DNA of 64,000 nt, taken from NCBI RefSeq assembly GCF_026151205.1, contig NC_087073.1, forward strand, positions 9,252,411-9,316,410. The letters run 5' to 3'. Shown here one piece after another: positions 10,890 through 21,428 of this stretch; within the stretch, counting starts at the first letter, position 1; every line of letters begins with the position of its first letter. This DNA is from Bolinopsis microptera. Its lineage: Eukaryota > Ctenophora > Tentaculata > Lobata > Bolinopsidae. A model generated the notes under the pieces. That model ran no database searches. It saw nothing but the letters and a program-made list of their open reading frames with translations, and had not been told where the DNA came from. The translations under genes and the position numbers were made by a program.

Positions 10890-12537
10890 ATGGAACTTAG
10901 AGTTGTTGTAATCTTTATCTTGAACACAATTGCTTGCAGAGCTTATATTTCCCAAGAATGTTTTTGTGACTCTGAGATAGGTACGTCATAATGAGAGAAA
11001 GTTCAACTAATTCTTGTTAAACTCTTTTCTAAAGCTGTACTCAGCTCTGCAAAACTTAGAACACAACTTTAAATTTAATCGACCAGTGTAAGATTCCAGG
11101 GCACATGTACCCTTTTTCTATTTCTCATATCACGGGATATCCAGCACGGATATGTTTAGTACATCGCCACGTAATATTTATATAGTGTTCACTATTAAAA
11201 TTGATAATTATTAAAAGTCTCAATAAATTATTGTTACAGTGGTCAAGGCAAAGATTTTGCCGGAGGGTTTTATAGAAAAGAACACGGCAAAAGGATCGAA
11301 GAAAGAAAAGCCAGTGGTGGGTGCTCACGAAAGACTATACGAGATAGCGATCATAGAGGTTTTCAGAGGAGCCTTAGGTCGACAGCTGGAGGTAATTATT
11401 GTTTTCAAGTGATTCTTAACAGCGTACCTAATAGACAGTACCTAAATATAATATTGTCTGATAATTAAATTATACCTATTGTAATATTTGGGCATACTGC
11501 ATAATATTGAGAAAATGTAGGACTATTTGGTGGTACTTGCATTATCTATTAGTGCCGCACGGAAAACTAGTGGTTTTTGATACGACTGCAATTTATAGTT
11601 TCCCAAAATATGTACGTTATAATATTACAGAGAAGTCTACACTATGCAAAGAGCAGAAAACCAGACTTAGTGAACTACGATGCTGACGGTTGTGATTTCT
11701 ACCAAGAAAATGCCATAGCACTATTTCATTTCGATGTAAGAAATATCAAATTGGAGTTTTAATTTAGTTCGTTAACGGTCATCAGATCGCACATCACTGT
11801 TTTATAGAAGAATTCACAAAAATGTTAAAATCGTAATACGATGTTATAATTTTACCATGAAAAATTGTAATAAAAATGAATGATATCAAAATGAACAGTA
11901 ACGATGAATATATTTATTAATATGCTGTAAAATCAAAAGTAAATTAAAAACTGTTTACACTCGCAGACCGTGAGTGATATGACGATCAAGAAGTTCTGTA
12001 AAGGATGGTACTACGTGAAAGGTAACGTAAATTGTACTGATTGGAATTTCAAGTAATGCACATAAATGTAGTTTTTTGTTCGATAACCCTAAAGTAGGGC
12101 CAATAGAGTGCCCTAAACCAGGAACCCTATCCTTCCAGAATTTGAGAGGAACGCATTGAGAAGAAATCTGTACGACTGTGACTGTGAGATAGAGGACTGT
12201 TTTAATCGCTTCACTGAAGAGCGCGGTATACCAGAAGACTGCCCTGCCTCTCAGATGGATCAGATCCTCTGCACTTGGGATTACAGACAGAGCCGTGAGT
12301 TAATTTGATAGGCGTTCTTCGAGATTTAACTGTAAACAACATGATCACGATCGTACAGTACGGAATTTAAATGAGAATTTGTTTACAAATAATGGATGCA
12401 CTCGGCAGGAATTGCGCTTACGTAAACTCAATCTCCCAGGTTGTTTGTGGAAGGGAGCTAAGAAAACGTGCGTCAGAGAAAAACGAGCTAAACCGAACGG
12501 ATCACCACCAAATAGAGGTCTGAGACGATCGAATTAA
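10890..12537 (+). CDS. TIMP/NTR-like secreted protease-inhibitor family protein
   Basis: Six exons: 10,890-10,980; 11,240-11,391; 11,631-11,735; 11,967-12,021; 12,139-12,294; 12,440-12,537. All junctions are GT..AG and in phase, giving 218 residues, the usual TIMP length. Residues 1 to about 20 are a signal peptide (MELRVVVIFILNTIACRA). The mature part opens with C-F-C followed by DSEIVVKAKI, as in the netrin-like (NTR) domain of TIMPs, then YEIAIIEVFRG. The C-terminal part has YDCDCEIEDC and RCLW, matching the Cys-rich C-subdomain of TIMPs. Unlike vertebrate TIMPs, the segment between the N-terminal C-x-C and the VVKAK strand is missing, so metalloprotease inhibition is not assured. By family it should act outside the cell on matrix metalloproteases. 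It could instead be another NTR-domain protein. No related gene is next to it. Confidence 0.75.
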
Positions 12538-14312
12538 AGATTTAAATCATCTGAGGAAACGTATTTCTTCAACATTTGGTCAAGCTGCTCTATAGTTGAT
12601 ATTGAAGGCGACATTATTGCTGATGAAAGTACACGGACATATTTGTGCGGGTCCAGTGCAGTAGGAGAATATAGGAGCAGCCAATCAAGATAATTCGACC
12701 ATCACCAAGTTATTCTTGTGTGGAGGCACTTTTCAACCATTCCATATACAAGTTCAGTTTTTTGTCTCGTGGTGTTACCTGAAATAATATTTCAATGAAA
12801 TATGTTTGAAGAGCTTAGGTACAAATTTTATTTAAAGCTTTACTAAAAAGGAATATACAAATACATTGCATGATACATTTAAAAGAAAGCTAACTTTTCT
12901 ATTGGCTATGGTTTGAGCTATTCTGACGAGATTAATACTAGGAATAAAGAACTTACATTCAATTGTTCATAAAAATAGTTTATTATTTGAATTATACTAT
13001 ATGTATGTATATTTAGATAGTTAATGTTTAAGGACTTAAGGAGTCAAGAAATATGCAGATTTATTAATTACGCTTCCGTTAATAAGGAGTTTACACTAAC
13101 ACAACCCTGCTGCAGTAATACTATAATAGCGGTCCTTAACCATGTAAAAGCACTCACGTCAGTTTGACCGCAGCAGAAGATCCTTTAAGAATCATCACCG
13201 TACTTCCCGATTCCAGGCAACTCTTTGGGGAACTCCCAATCCATCTTTAATTAAGTACTTGTCTGGAATAAGGTTTTTGTTATATTTAAAGATTTACACA
13301 CATCTTGTAATAGATTACTGATGGATTATTGAGTTTGTTTTTAATTGGTTGTTTTATTGTGCACATGTCCGGTTCTATCACAACTCATATGACGTATGCA
13401 ATGATCCCAACCTACTTTCCATAAAATAGAGAGACTCACTAGACATGGCAATAATAGTGGCAGCGCGTCTGTTATGAAGTCCCAGCGGGGTGAGGAGCTG
13501 TGTCAGAGTGGAGAGGGAGGAGGGGTCCTGGAGTAGGGTTGTGGGGTAGAGGAGGATTAGGGAGGTGAATACAGGGACTACCACCCTTCCTGCAGTAGGG
13601 TTACGTCAATTAGGATTAAACTATCTATTATCCAGTTTGATTTCGCTATTCAAGTTAGATTCTTCAGCTGTTTGAAAAAAGACAGATAAGCGCCATGATA
13701 AAAAGCTGCTGCATGACTCATAATGTGGCAAAGTTTATGCCATCAGTCACCAATGACAATACCTTTCGTTTTGTTAAGAAGGATAGTTGCAACAAGTAAT
13801 CTCCATGGGTCCTGATAAGTTGTCTCCTGCAACAGCGAGTAGGGTGACTTAGGAGGGTGGTAAGGTGCACCCAGAGACTGGTGGGCAGGGGTCAAGTAGT
13901 GATACAGTCTATACTCTATAGAACCACTTATGTTTTAGTTTCCAACTAAAATGTAAATTTCAGCAAACGTGATGGAGTTGGAAATAGGTTCCACTAAAAG
14001 ATGAATTTTATCTTCGGGCAGCAACCTTTTCATTTTTATGAGAACTTAAATAAATTCTGATATGACACAGTTAAAATAGCGATGGCTAAAGATGTAAATT
14101 ATAACAAATTTTGATACATATAGATGCAATATTAATGTAGAAATTATTAAATAAAATGGCTAATTATTTAAGAAAAAACGGAAATATCACGAAAATGCAA
14201 ACATTATTTTGGGGTAACTATATTTACAATGGTTTTCTGCATATTCATCATCCGTAAAAGTGATAATCAATCATTGGTTTCTGTCTCTGTTTTAATGTTA
14301 AGCACAGGAAGG
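12538..14312. other. Intergenic between convergent genes, nothing recognised
   Basis: It lies between the 3' ends of the TIMP-like (+) and TCP11-like (-) genes and presumably holds both 3' UTRs. ORFs such as 13,378-13,584 (-) show no conserved features. Confidence 0.5.
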
Positions 14313-17300
14313 TTATGAAGCGGAGATAGCTGCTTGCTGACTGGATGTTATCTCTGAGATGATATCAGCGTAGAACGGACCGAACACTCCCCGATTGTAA
14401 CTGACAAGGTGAGTGTATTTGCTGGCTACTCCCTGGACGTCTGCGCTGCAAACACTGAATCCTGCGGGGACTGAACCCACCACTCCGCTACTGTAATAAA
14501 ACAGGGTTTAGTTGCGAGGATCAAAGTGTAGCAAGGTCTAAATTCTAGATTGGAAAGTGACATGACATAAAACCAATTCAAAGTTGTTAACTGAACGTTA
14601 AAATCATGACAGCTAAGAATAAGATGATCTTTGCTGTTATGTGAACTTAAATATTATGAATGTGCTCTTACCAGAGAGAAGTAAAGAACTGTTTGGCACG
14701 TTCCCATAGCAAGCAATAAACGGGGTTGCTAGGCGACTGTAGCCCTGACAACATTCCACGAATGTTTTGACATTCCTCGTCTCGGAGGGGACGAGCTGTT
14801 ATCGTCTCTCGGACGATGTCGATTAGTTTCTCTGTGATGTTGGGCAGGATGTCCCGGGGATGGGAGATTAGTTCGTCTGAGCAGAGCTGGTATACTGTGA
14901 CCCGTACCTGAAATAAACAGTCTAGGTTACATGCCATGGCCCTTTGACTTCAACCAGCTAGGTTCTACGCATAGTTTAATTGTAACGTATACAAGAGCGA
15001 ATGATTAACAAGATAAGTCGACCGCGGACCGAAGGGTCAGTGGCACAGATAAACAAGGGACTGACCTTGTTAGCGAAAGAATCTTGTTGTAGAGCAGGTC
15101 CAACCCCGGTCTGTAGAACTAGGATTGTCGCTGCACTGAATACCACGGCGCTCAGTTCTCTGGCTATTGTTATAAATCTAGATATGTCCATAGCTATCGT
15201 CTCTGGTATGGGGTCTACCTGACAGGGAGTAACTTATAAGTTGTCATCATCATGTGAAACTGTGAGGTAAACAGTGGCTGAGTGGCGATGGCAGATTGAT
15301 TTTTTAACGCACAAATTTTTTATGCCCAAAAAATCAGCATGTTCCCAGCGCGGCGGTGACCGAAAGGCAATTTTTTTTAAACCAAAACAATGTTTAAGTC
15401 GCATACCTCTTCCTGAATGACGCGAATGAAAGCGTTATTGAGGAGAGTAGAAGGAGAGACAGGCTGACCACTTTCCCTCATCCTCTTATCAGTGCTTGCT
15501 AGCCACATCTTGGTTCTATCCAGAGTATTTGGGTTGTTCGCCAGGAGACTCCTGAACTTGTCCTGCTCGTACTGGACACTGTTGGCTAGCAGGGCTGGTC
15601 TCAGGCTCCTTAGCTGGTAGTTTGCCATGTCCAGCCTCATCAGATCTAGCGCTCCAAATACCTGGGCATTTGCTAGTTTTAGTTTCCTGTTACTTGAGTA
15701 AACCGGTACAGGAATCTTACTATATATAAAGCGAGACGATATATATATATTATATATATGGATCCGTGCCATTTTACTGACATCACGGCATCAACTTGAA
15801 CTCGATTTTCCGCAAAAACCGTAAAAGATATACAATTGAAACTTTTTTGACTGGATCAAATGTTTTAATGGCCTTAAAATCAGCATGAAAAATTAAAAAA
15901 TTGGTCAAGGAATAAGAATTTTAGTGCCCAAAATTTGGACTCCCAAGTGGTGTCAAAAACGCGATTTAAATAGGTAATATTTATTTTAGTCTCTCGAGTC
16001 TTGACACCACTTTAGGGTTAGACGGGTTCCTGCTAGTAAGATTAATTGGTACAGTGATAAGACTCCGTGGCGCAACGCAAACGGTAGCACGTCTGACTCT
16101 AGATCAGAAGGTTGTGTGTGTAAATCACGTCGGGGTCAAGTTATTTAATCCCTTCTCACAAATAAAAGGGACGTATTGACAAGTTGCTCGATCGGGAAAA
16201 AACAGGTACGATAGACGAGATAACATGAGATAGAATCACCAAATGGTGTATATTTTTCACAACAAAAAAAAAACCAGAGTGCCTAACTCCAGACTCATTA
16301 TTACCTCGCGAAAGACTTCAACAGGGTCAGACTGAGAGAGGATAGATCTGATGGTGGTATCCCTGGCAGGTGCACACAGCCCTAACATTAGCTCCACCAC
16401 AAACTTGACAACCCCCTGCAGGTTGAACGATTCATTCTCTATCTGTTGCTTGTACAATTCTATGTCCATTACTTCGTTTATCTGGTCTTTTGCTCTCTGC
16501 ACTTGGGCGGGAACCAAGTCTAGTAGGATTCCTTTTATTTCGGCTATTAACCGTAAGCTGTGCTCGTAGTCTGGAGGGGACTGCTGGAGACCTGCTCGAA
16601 CTGAATCCCAAAATGCCCTGAAAATGAGAAGTAAAGAAAATGTGAACCAAATCACATTTTAAAATAGTAGTACATAAGACTAGTAAAAAGTGGGCAGATT
16701 TGAAATATGTATATATACAGGGTATCTCGGCCATACGAGAAGCTACAACTGTAATTTGTTCAGGACAAACGTAATTCGAATGGCCAAACACAATTCAATA
16801 AAATTTAGCTCGTTCCGACTATCCAAACTATCAAATAATGTGAAAATGAACCTTCATTTGAAAAAAATGAACTCTTATATTTTCGATTTGACAAATTCCT
16901 CGAACCAGTGGTGGTAGTATAAGTAAGTCGTACCAGAAAGAATTAATTCAATTGGTCACTCAGTGACTGAGCTATTAAGGCCAACGTATGCCCACTGACT
17001 TTTGGCCCACCCTGTATATTATATGATAAAAGCATCATATCGTAGCAAAGGAAGACTAAATAAATTCAACGTCCGAACAATTAAATCTATTTAATCAATT
17101 CTGTAAAACACTTTAAACTTATCAACTTCTAACCTGTGGACAATCTGTTTTACATGCCCAACAATGGAGTTAGGATCTGGCATGGACATTTCCAAGTTCT
17201 CGTTCATGCATAGTTCATGAGCAAGCTGGAGCCTCGATTGTTCATCCAGGTCGGAACTAGCGGCCGCCATTCTCTCTCCGGAGATGGGGCTCTTGGGTGG

Positions 17301-17318
17301 ACCGGGGTTATCAGACAT
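14313..17318 (-). CDS. TCP11L: TCP11-like protein (T-complex protein 11 family)
   Basis: Six exons read right to left: 17,134-17,318; 16,305-16,617; 15,407-15,661; 15,066-15,218; 14,672-14,907; 14,313-14,490. They total 1,320 nt, giving 439 residues, within the family's normal length. Family signatures are spread over the exons: IVHRAFWDSVRAGLQQSPPD across the exon 1/2 junction, LCAPARD, VFGALDLMRLDMANYQLRSL, a middle region leading to NKVSPLFICAT, and a C-terminal YNRGVFGPFYADIISEI. The start is the only Met before a low-complexity Pro/Ser N-terminus. Vertebrate TCP11 is tied to sperm motility and cAMP signalling, while the TCP11L paralogues are little understood. Intron 2 contains a Helitron and a decayed tRNA, and intron 1 a mariner-like MITE. 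The gene begins 500 bp downstream of MRPL18 on the same strand. Confidence 0.9.
15715..16036. mobile_element. Non-autonomous Helitron, copy 1
   Basis: It starts TCTTACTATATATAAAGCG and ends GGGTTCCTGCTAG, the 5'-TC and CTAG-3' ends known for Helitrons, inserted between A and T with no target-site duplication. An inverted repeat (AAGTGGTGTCAA / TTGACACCACTT) lies close to the 3' end. Copy 2 at 49,954-50,447 shares most of the 3' 290 bp. It sits in intron 2 of the TCP11-like gene. Confidence 0.75.
16061..16138 (+). pseudogene. tRNA-Trp-derived sequence with CTA anticodon
   Basis: The acceptor arms GACTCCG / CGGGGTC pair, the D arm begins GGCGCAACG, and the anticodon arm is TCTGA-CTCTAGA-TCAGA. 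The last 14 nt of the T arm and acceptor match the eukaryotic tRNA-Trp that I know. The anticodon loop reads CTA rather than CCA. The D loop has a 6-nt insertion, and the T loop is TGTAAAT instead of TTCAAAT, which damages the B box. I read it as a decayed tRNA-Trp copy or SINE head rather than a working amber suppressor. It lies within intron 2 of the TCP11-like gene, opposite strand. Confidence 0.7.
16718..17014. mobile_element. Mariner/Tc1-like MITE
   Basis: The ends CAGGGTATCTCGGCC and TTTTGGCCCACCCTG are roughly inverted and flanked by TA on both sides (16,716-16,717 and 17,015-17,016). The 297-bp body is related, inverted, to part of 2464-3230. It sits in intron 1 of the TCP11-like gene. 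Confidence 0.7.
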
Positions 17319-17817
17319 TGCTACTATCGGGATTATCAGTTAGAACGAAACCTGATACGCGCACAATAGTGCTCTAAACACAAACCATAACTCAGTTACA
17401 GTGTAACAAATAGTTATAGAGATTGCACAATGTACCTTCCCGCAGATACTATTACTATCTGCGAGACCATCTGTATTCTGATCCCTCATAATCACATCAT
17501 GATCTCACGAAACATATCTATAGCAAGCAAAATTACTTCAACTTATAAATAAGTTATAACAACCATCGTATCAAATGATTTCAGGCGCCGATATTGCTTA
17601 ATGAAGTCGTCATGATCGATAATTGTTTTGTAAGTCATATATACAAGTTACAGTATACGAAGAGATTTCAACTTCTTAAATATTGACTCGAAATTGAAAT
17701 ATATCGCAAATGATTTCAGTTCATACTTCATTGGTAAATGGAAATAAGAATTATAAAATGTCAAAAAACCAAAATCAGTCCCTCCGATATAGATCGTCCG
17801 GTAATTTTCCTCATTAT
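17319..17817. other. Short spacer between MRPL18 and TCP11-like
   Basis: The spacer is about 500 bp between head-to-tail genes and must hold the MRPL18 3' UTR and the TCP11-like promoter or 5' end. No motif is clear. Confidence 0.6.
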
Positions 17818-20800
17818 TCATTCATACTGCTTTTTCCTTTCCTCAGCTTTGCGATTAAGATATTCCAGGAGCTCAGCCTGGTCAGTATGGTACTTATGAG
17901 CAGAATCTCCGTCCTCGGCCGTCTGCCAGAACAGCTCAGTCACTTCCTCCTCCTCTAACTTCACACCCTCCATCTTCAGCCCGCACATGAACGCTTCCGT
18001 CTAGGGGAGGAGAAGTCTTTAGAGAGGCTTTTCTTGGTAAATCTAACACACTTGTAAAAGGAATGATCCTATTGTTTACGAAATTTCACCGTCATCCGAA
18101 TGACCTTAGTTACGAAAGGATGTATTTCATAAAATGATACATTATATTTGAAAAACTGCTAACCTTAGCGCTTATGTATTCGCTGTGATGAGGATCCCAA
18201 AAACGAGCACTGTTCAGGCCCAGTCCTTTCATCCTGTGAGCTAGGATCCTGCCCACATTCAGTGCTGCAATTCTGAAGAATATAACTGATAATTAAAGAA
18301 TGTGCATTAAGTATGAGCTGTCAAAACGTACAACTAATAACACTTCCCGGTCCGATAATGTGTAAACACTCTTCCTACTCGTATGGTCTCGTGTTTATAC
18401 AGATCCCTAATCCGATCAAACATTATCGGCGTTATGTGCGTTATAAAGAGCTCAAAAACGGTCAACGGTTTAAGACTAGATCGAACCTATAGAATAACTT
18501 AATAAAGATAACTCAGTTATAAACTGCTCCTTCATAATATTTTGTATCATTTCTCAAAAAAGTCACACTTTCTGTGGTACACCCTGTAGTTAATACTTGC
18601 GAATCAAATAATCAATCTCCTGAAGTTAAGCGCCAGTTTTACCTGTCGTAGGTTTTATTGAGCCTGGACTTGATCCAGGGTTCTTGTGTAGAGACGGTTA
18701 ACAGCTCCCCTGACTCAAAGTGCTCCAACCTAGCTGTTATGTGCTTCCCGGTCTTTTCTAGAACTATCCTGCGATGGAGAGGTTGAGTTGTTAAGTCCAT
18801 AGAATCAGAGGGAAGAGGAAGATCAGGATAATTTGGTGACAATATAGTAATTTTATAGAATAATATACTAATATATAATCTCTTCTTTAATTTAAACTTG
18901 GTTAAACCTTCTAGAATATAGGCAACGGCTCAAAACACGTGACCTTTCGTGGTTGAAAACTCATGATTTTTAGCATCTTCGCAGAAAGGATAGCAGAGTG
19001 AAGTCGTATTATAATTTTTAAATTTTGATTCAGGTCTTATATTTTTTGTAATTAACATCGGGAAATTGACGTTAGATTAGCTACATTTTTATCGTCAATG
19101 GGAGTTTTGTTAATTTTTGATACGTAATGATTAGCACACGTTCCCCCACAAACTTCAACTGATCATAATTTTTGTTGTTAATTGTTTTGTTTTGATGCGA
19201 TGAAAAGTTTCGAATACTTCATAATATTTAGCGGACAAATAAAACTACACAAAGTTTACAGTGTGTTATTAACTAAATGATAATCATAAAAGATAAATAA
19301 GAACATATTAAAATAGGAACATATTTAATTTTAAAATTCCTCGAACAGACTGTTTTGAATAGCGGGTTTATTGTTTAGAATAAACCGGTCTGCATCATGA
19401 AAGTACAAGCTTACAGAATTACAGAATAGAAGAGAAGTTTGACTTAAATGATGAATGATGATTGTTTTATATTATCCCGCTTTTATCCAGTTCTTCAATC
19501 ATTTGTATTTTGAATTTCAGAAGTCTTTCCAACAAATTAAGCTTGTAAAAAAATTCGAATATAAAGCCGCAAACTAGGATGGACATCATTTCTGTTAACA
19601 AGCAGAGGAACACATACTCGTGGTTCTTCGCGAACAAGATGAAGAAAACGCGAATAATTGACATGGCAATCAAATAAAATTTGCCTAGATCAAAACTGTA
19701 AAGTAAAAAATCGTTCATTTCAAGCATAAAACACTTTCTTATTATTTCCTCCGAGAGTTTAAGATGTGCGTTCTTTTGACCGAGTAGTCTTGGATCAGCC
19801 AGTTTAGCTACTATCGAGTAGTCGAGTTTATCTGATTCATTTTCTGATAATACAGTTCTGTTATCATTTCTACTTGCTTTATGGTCCACAGTCCCGCGGC
19901 AGGTTGAACTCCCTCGGCCTCTTTTTTTACATCTTTTAGGCGATGTTTCGTAAGGTTTCTTCTTCTCGTGTAAATAAGAAAATACGGCTTTGCTACATGC
20001 TAGAAACATTGATCTCTCTTCCTCAGAGAAAGCACCTTTTTGATGGTTATAGACTATTCCATTTCGTGGCTCAACGATCCTTTTGAGAATCATATGCTGA
20101 ACTGATGGTGTCAAAATGGAACACTTAAGTAGTCTCTCTAAAGATACGTCTTCTTCCAGCTTGTGGTTGAGAAAGTGTTGTCTAATTAATAGGTCAATTC
20201 TTTTTGAAACCGTAACCGCTAACTCCACATCGTTTCGAATTTCGTCCAGGTTTGGGATTTCCATATCACTTGGTATTGTGTAGTTAGCGTTCTGACCTAC
20301 TTCAAGTGATGACTGCAGCGTTGCAAGCCAGCCAAATTTCACAAAGACCAAGAAAATAGAACAAATGAAATGAATTTAAAAGATTAGCTTGATTTCGTTG
20401 CATTCGAACACACATTGTACATCGGCTTATCTCAATAAGGATAGTTCGCATGTTAAGTCTCGTGACTTGAGACAAATCAACTCTTACCTGTTGTAGTAAT
20501 CAGTGCAAACTCTGCTCTCGTCCGAGGTCCACCCATACTCCCTGCTCTTGAAGTTCAGTAGTTCAGAGTTCCGCGGGTTTCTGTTGTAGAAATACTGCTT
20601 ACCTTCCGCTTCAGCCTCTCTGTACTCCTGAGGCAATGAGGAGTTGAAGATTATCATCAACACTCAACAGGATATTTAAACTTCCTGATTAGATGAACTA
20701 GAAGTCTAGAACTGTCACGAAAAATTAACATACTCATTCCATATAATTTATTGTGGTATACTTAAGTAAAATGGCTACACTGTCTAAAACTCAGATAAAC

Positions 20801-20983
20801 AATTCTAAATTTACCAACCTGGACAGCGACAGCTGGAACTTTATCCTTTTCGTCGGCTTGAGGTTTAGACAAGGCAGTCCAATAGTGATCAAACTTAGAT
20901 AAGCTCCGAGAGCTGTTGGCGTTCAGTACATTCCGTAACCTCTTAGCCAGAACTTGTTTGTCTAGTCCTCTTCTGCAGAGCAT
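17818..20983 (-). CDS. MRPL18: Mitochondrial large-subunit ribosomal protein uL18m
   Basis: Five exons: 20,819-20,983; 20,488-20,627; 18,643-18,768; 18,164-18,272; 17,818-18,000. They sum to 723 nt (240 residues, longer than the roughly 180 of human MRPL18). Exon 1 encodes an Arg-rich, acid-free start (MLCRRGLDKQVLAKRLRNVL) like a mitochondrial presequence. NRNPRNSELLNFKSREYGW in exon 2 matches the MRPL18 N-terminal block. KHITARLEHFESGELLTVST, then IAALNVGRILAHRMKGLGLN, form the L18p fold that contacts 5S-type RNA in ribosomes. The extra C-terminal exon is acidic then Lys/Glu-rich. Intron 2 (18,769-20,487) contains a separate uninterrupted ORF. The gene is 446 bp downstream of the JmjC gene A stop, same strand. 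Confidence 0.88.
19467..20351 (-). CDS. Unrecognised intronless ORF nested in MRPL18 intron 2
   Basis: 294 codons, the longest uninterrupted ORF on this strand in the region, lying wholly within an intron of MRPL18 and on the same strand. A more natural start may be the internal Met before EIPNLDEIRND. The N-terminal half is polar and helical in character. The middle is basic (SPKRCKKRGRGSSTCRG), which could be a nuclear signal. The C-terminal third is strongly hydrophobic (FYLIAMSIIRVFFILFAK, then YVFLCLLTEMMSILVCGFIF), suggesting one or two membrane segments close to the C-terminus. I recognise no domain. It could be a retroposed gene, a fragment of a transposon protein, or a chance ORF. 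Its length in AT-rich intron sequence argues against chance. Confidence 0.5.
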   Translation of the reverse strand: MVFVKFGWLATLQSSLEVGQNANYTIPSDMEIPNLDEIRNDVELAVTVSKRIDLLIRQHFLNHKLEEDVSLERLLKCSILTPSVQHMILKRIVEPRNGIVYNHQKGAFSEEERSMFLACSKAVFSYLHEKKKPYETSPKRCKKRGRGSSTCRGTVDHKASRNDNRTVLSENESDKLDYSIVAKLADPRLLGQKNAHLKLSEEIIRKCFMLEMNDFLLYSFDLGKFYLIAMSIIRVFFILFAKNHEYVFLCLLTEMMSILVCGFIFEFFYKLNLLERLLKFKIQMIEELDKSGII

Positions 20984-21428
20984 GCTACGATAATATGCAA
21001 TGGTAGGTGAAATAGTATTAGATTATTATGGTTTTAATGGAAATGTGCTGCAGACTTAAAATACAAGCCTGATAATAGCTCGGCTTCATGTTCGGTCCAG
21101 GTTTATTCTTGATATCTACTTAATAATGAATGAATTGATATTCCATATTGAATTCCAATGATGTTGGAAAATGTAGATATTAAGGCAACATAGCCAGTTT
21201 TTATCAATAAAGTATTTATATATATGTTACATTAAAATATTAAAATAAATGTTCGTATTGTGTATTACTCAAAAATTAAAAGATCAAATTTAGTTCAATT
21301 ATTTAAAACAACCTTCTGAAAATTAACCGAAATATACTTGTATTACTTGTAAAATAGATCCACTACGTAATTCAAATTGAAAAAATTAAAAATCAATCAT
21401 AAGTTAAAATAATTTAGTTCTCATCCGC
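20984..21428. other. Short spacer between JmjC gene A and MRPL18
   Basis: AT-rich spacer of about 450 bp with no recognisable element. It must hold the 3' end of the JmjC gene and the start region of MRPL18. Confidence 0.6.

Noticed and set aside
13378-13584. 68-codon ORF (-) in the 12,538-14,312 spacer
   Set aside because: It has no splice partners in frame with the TCP11-like gene and no recognisable features.
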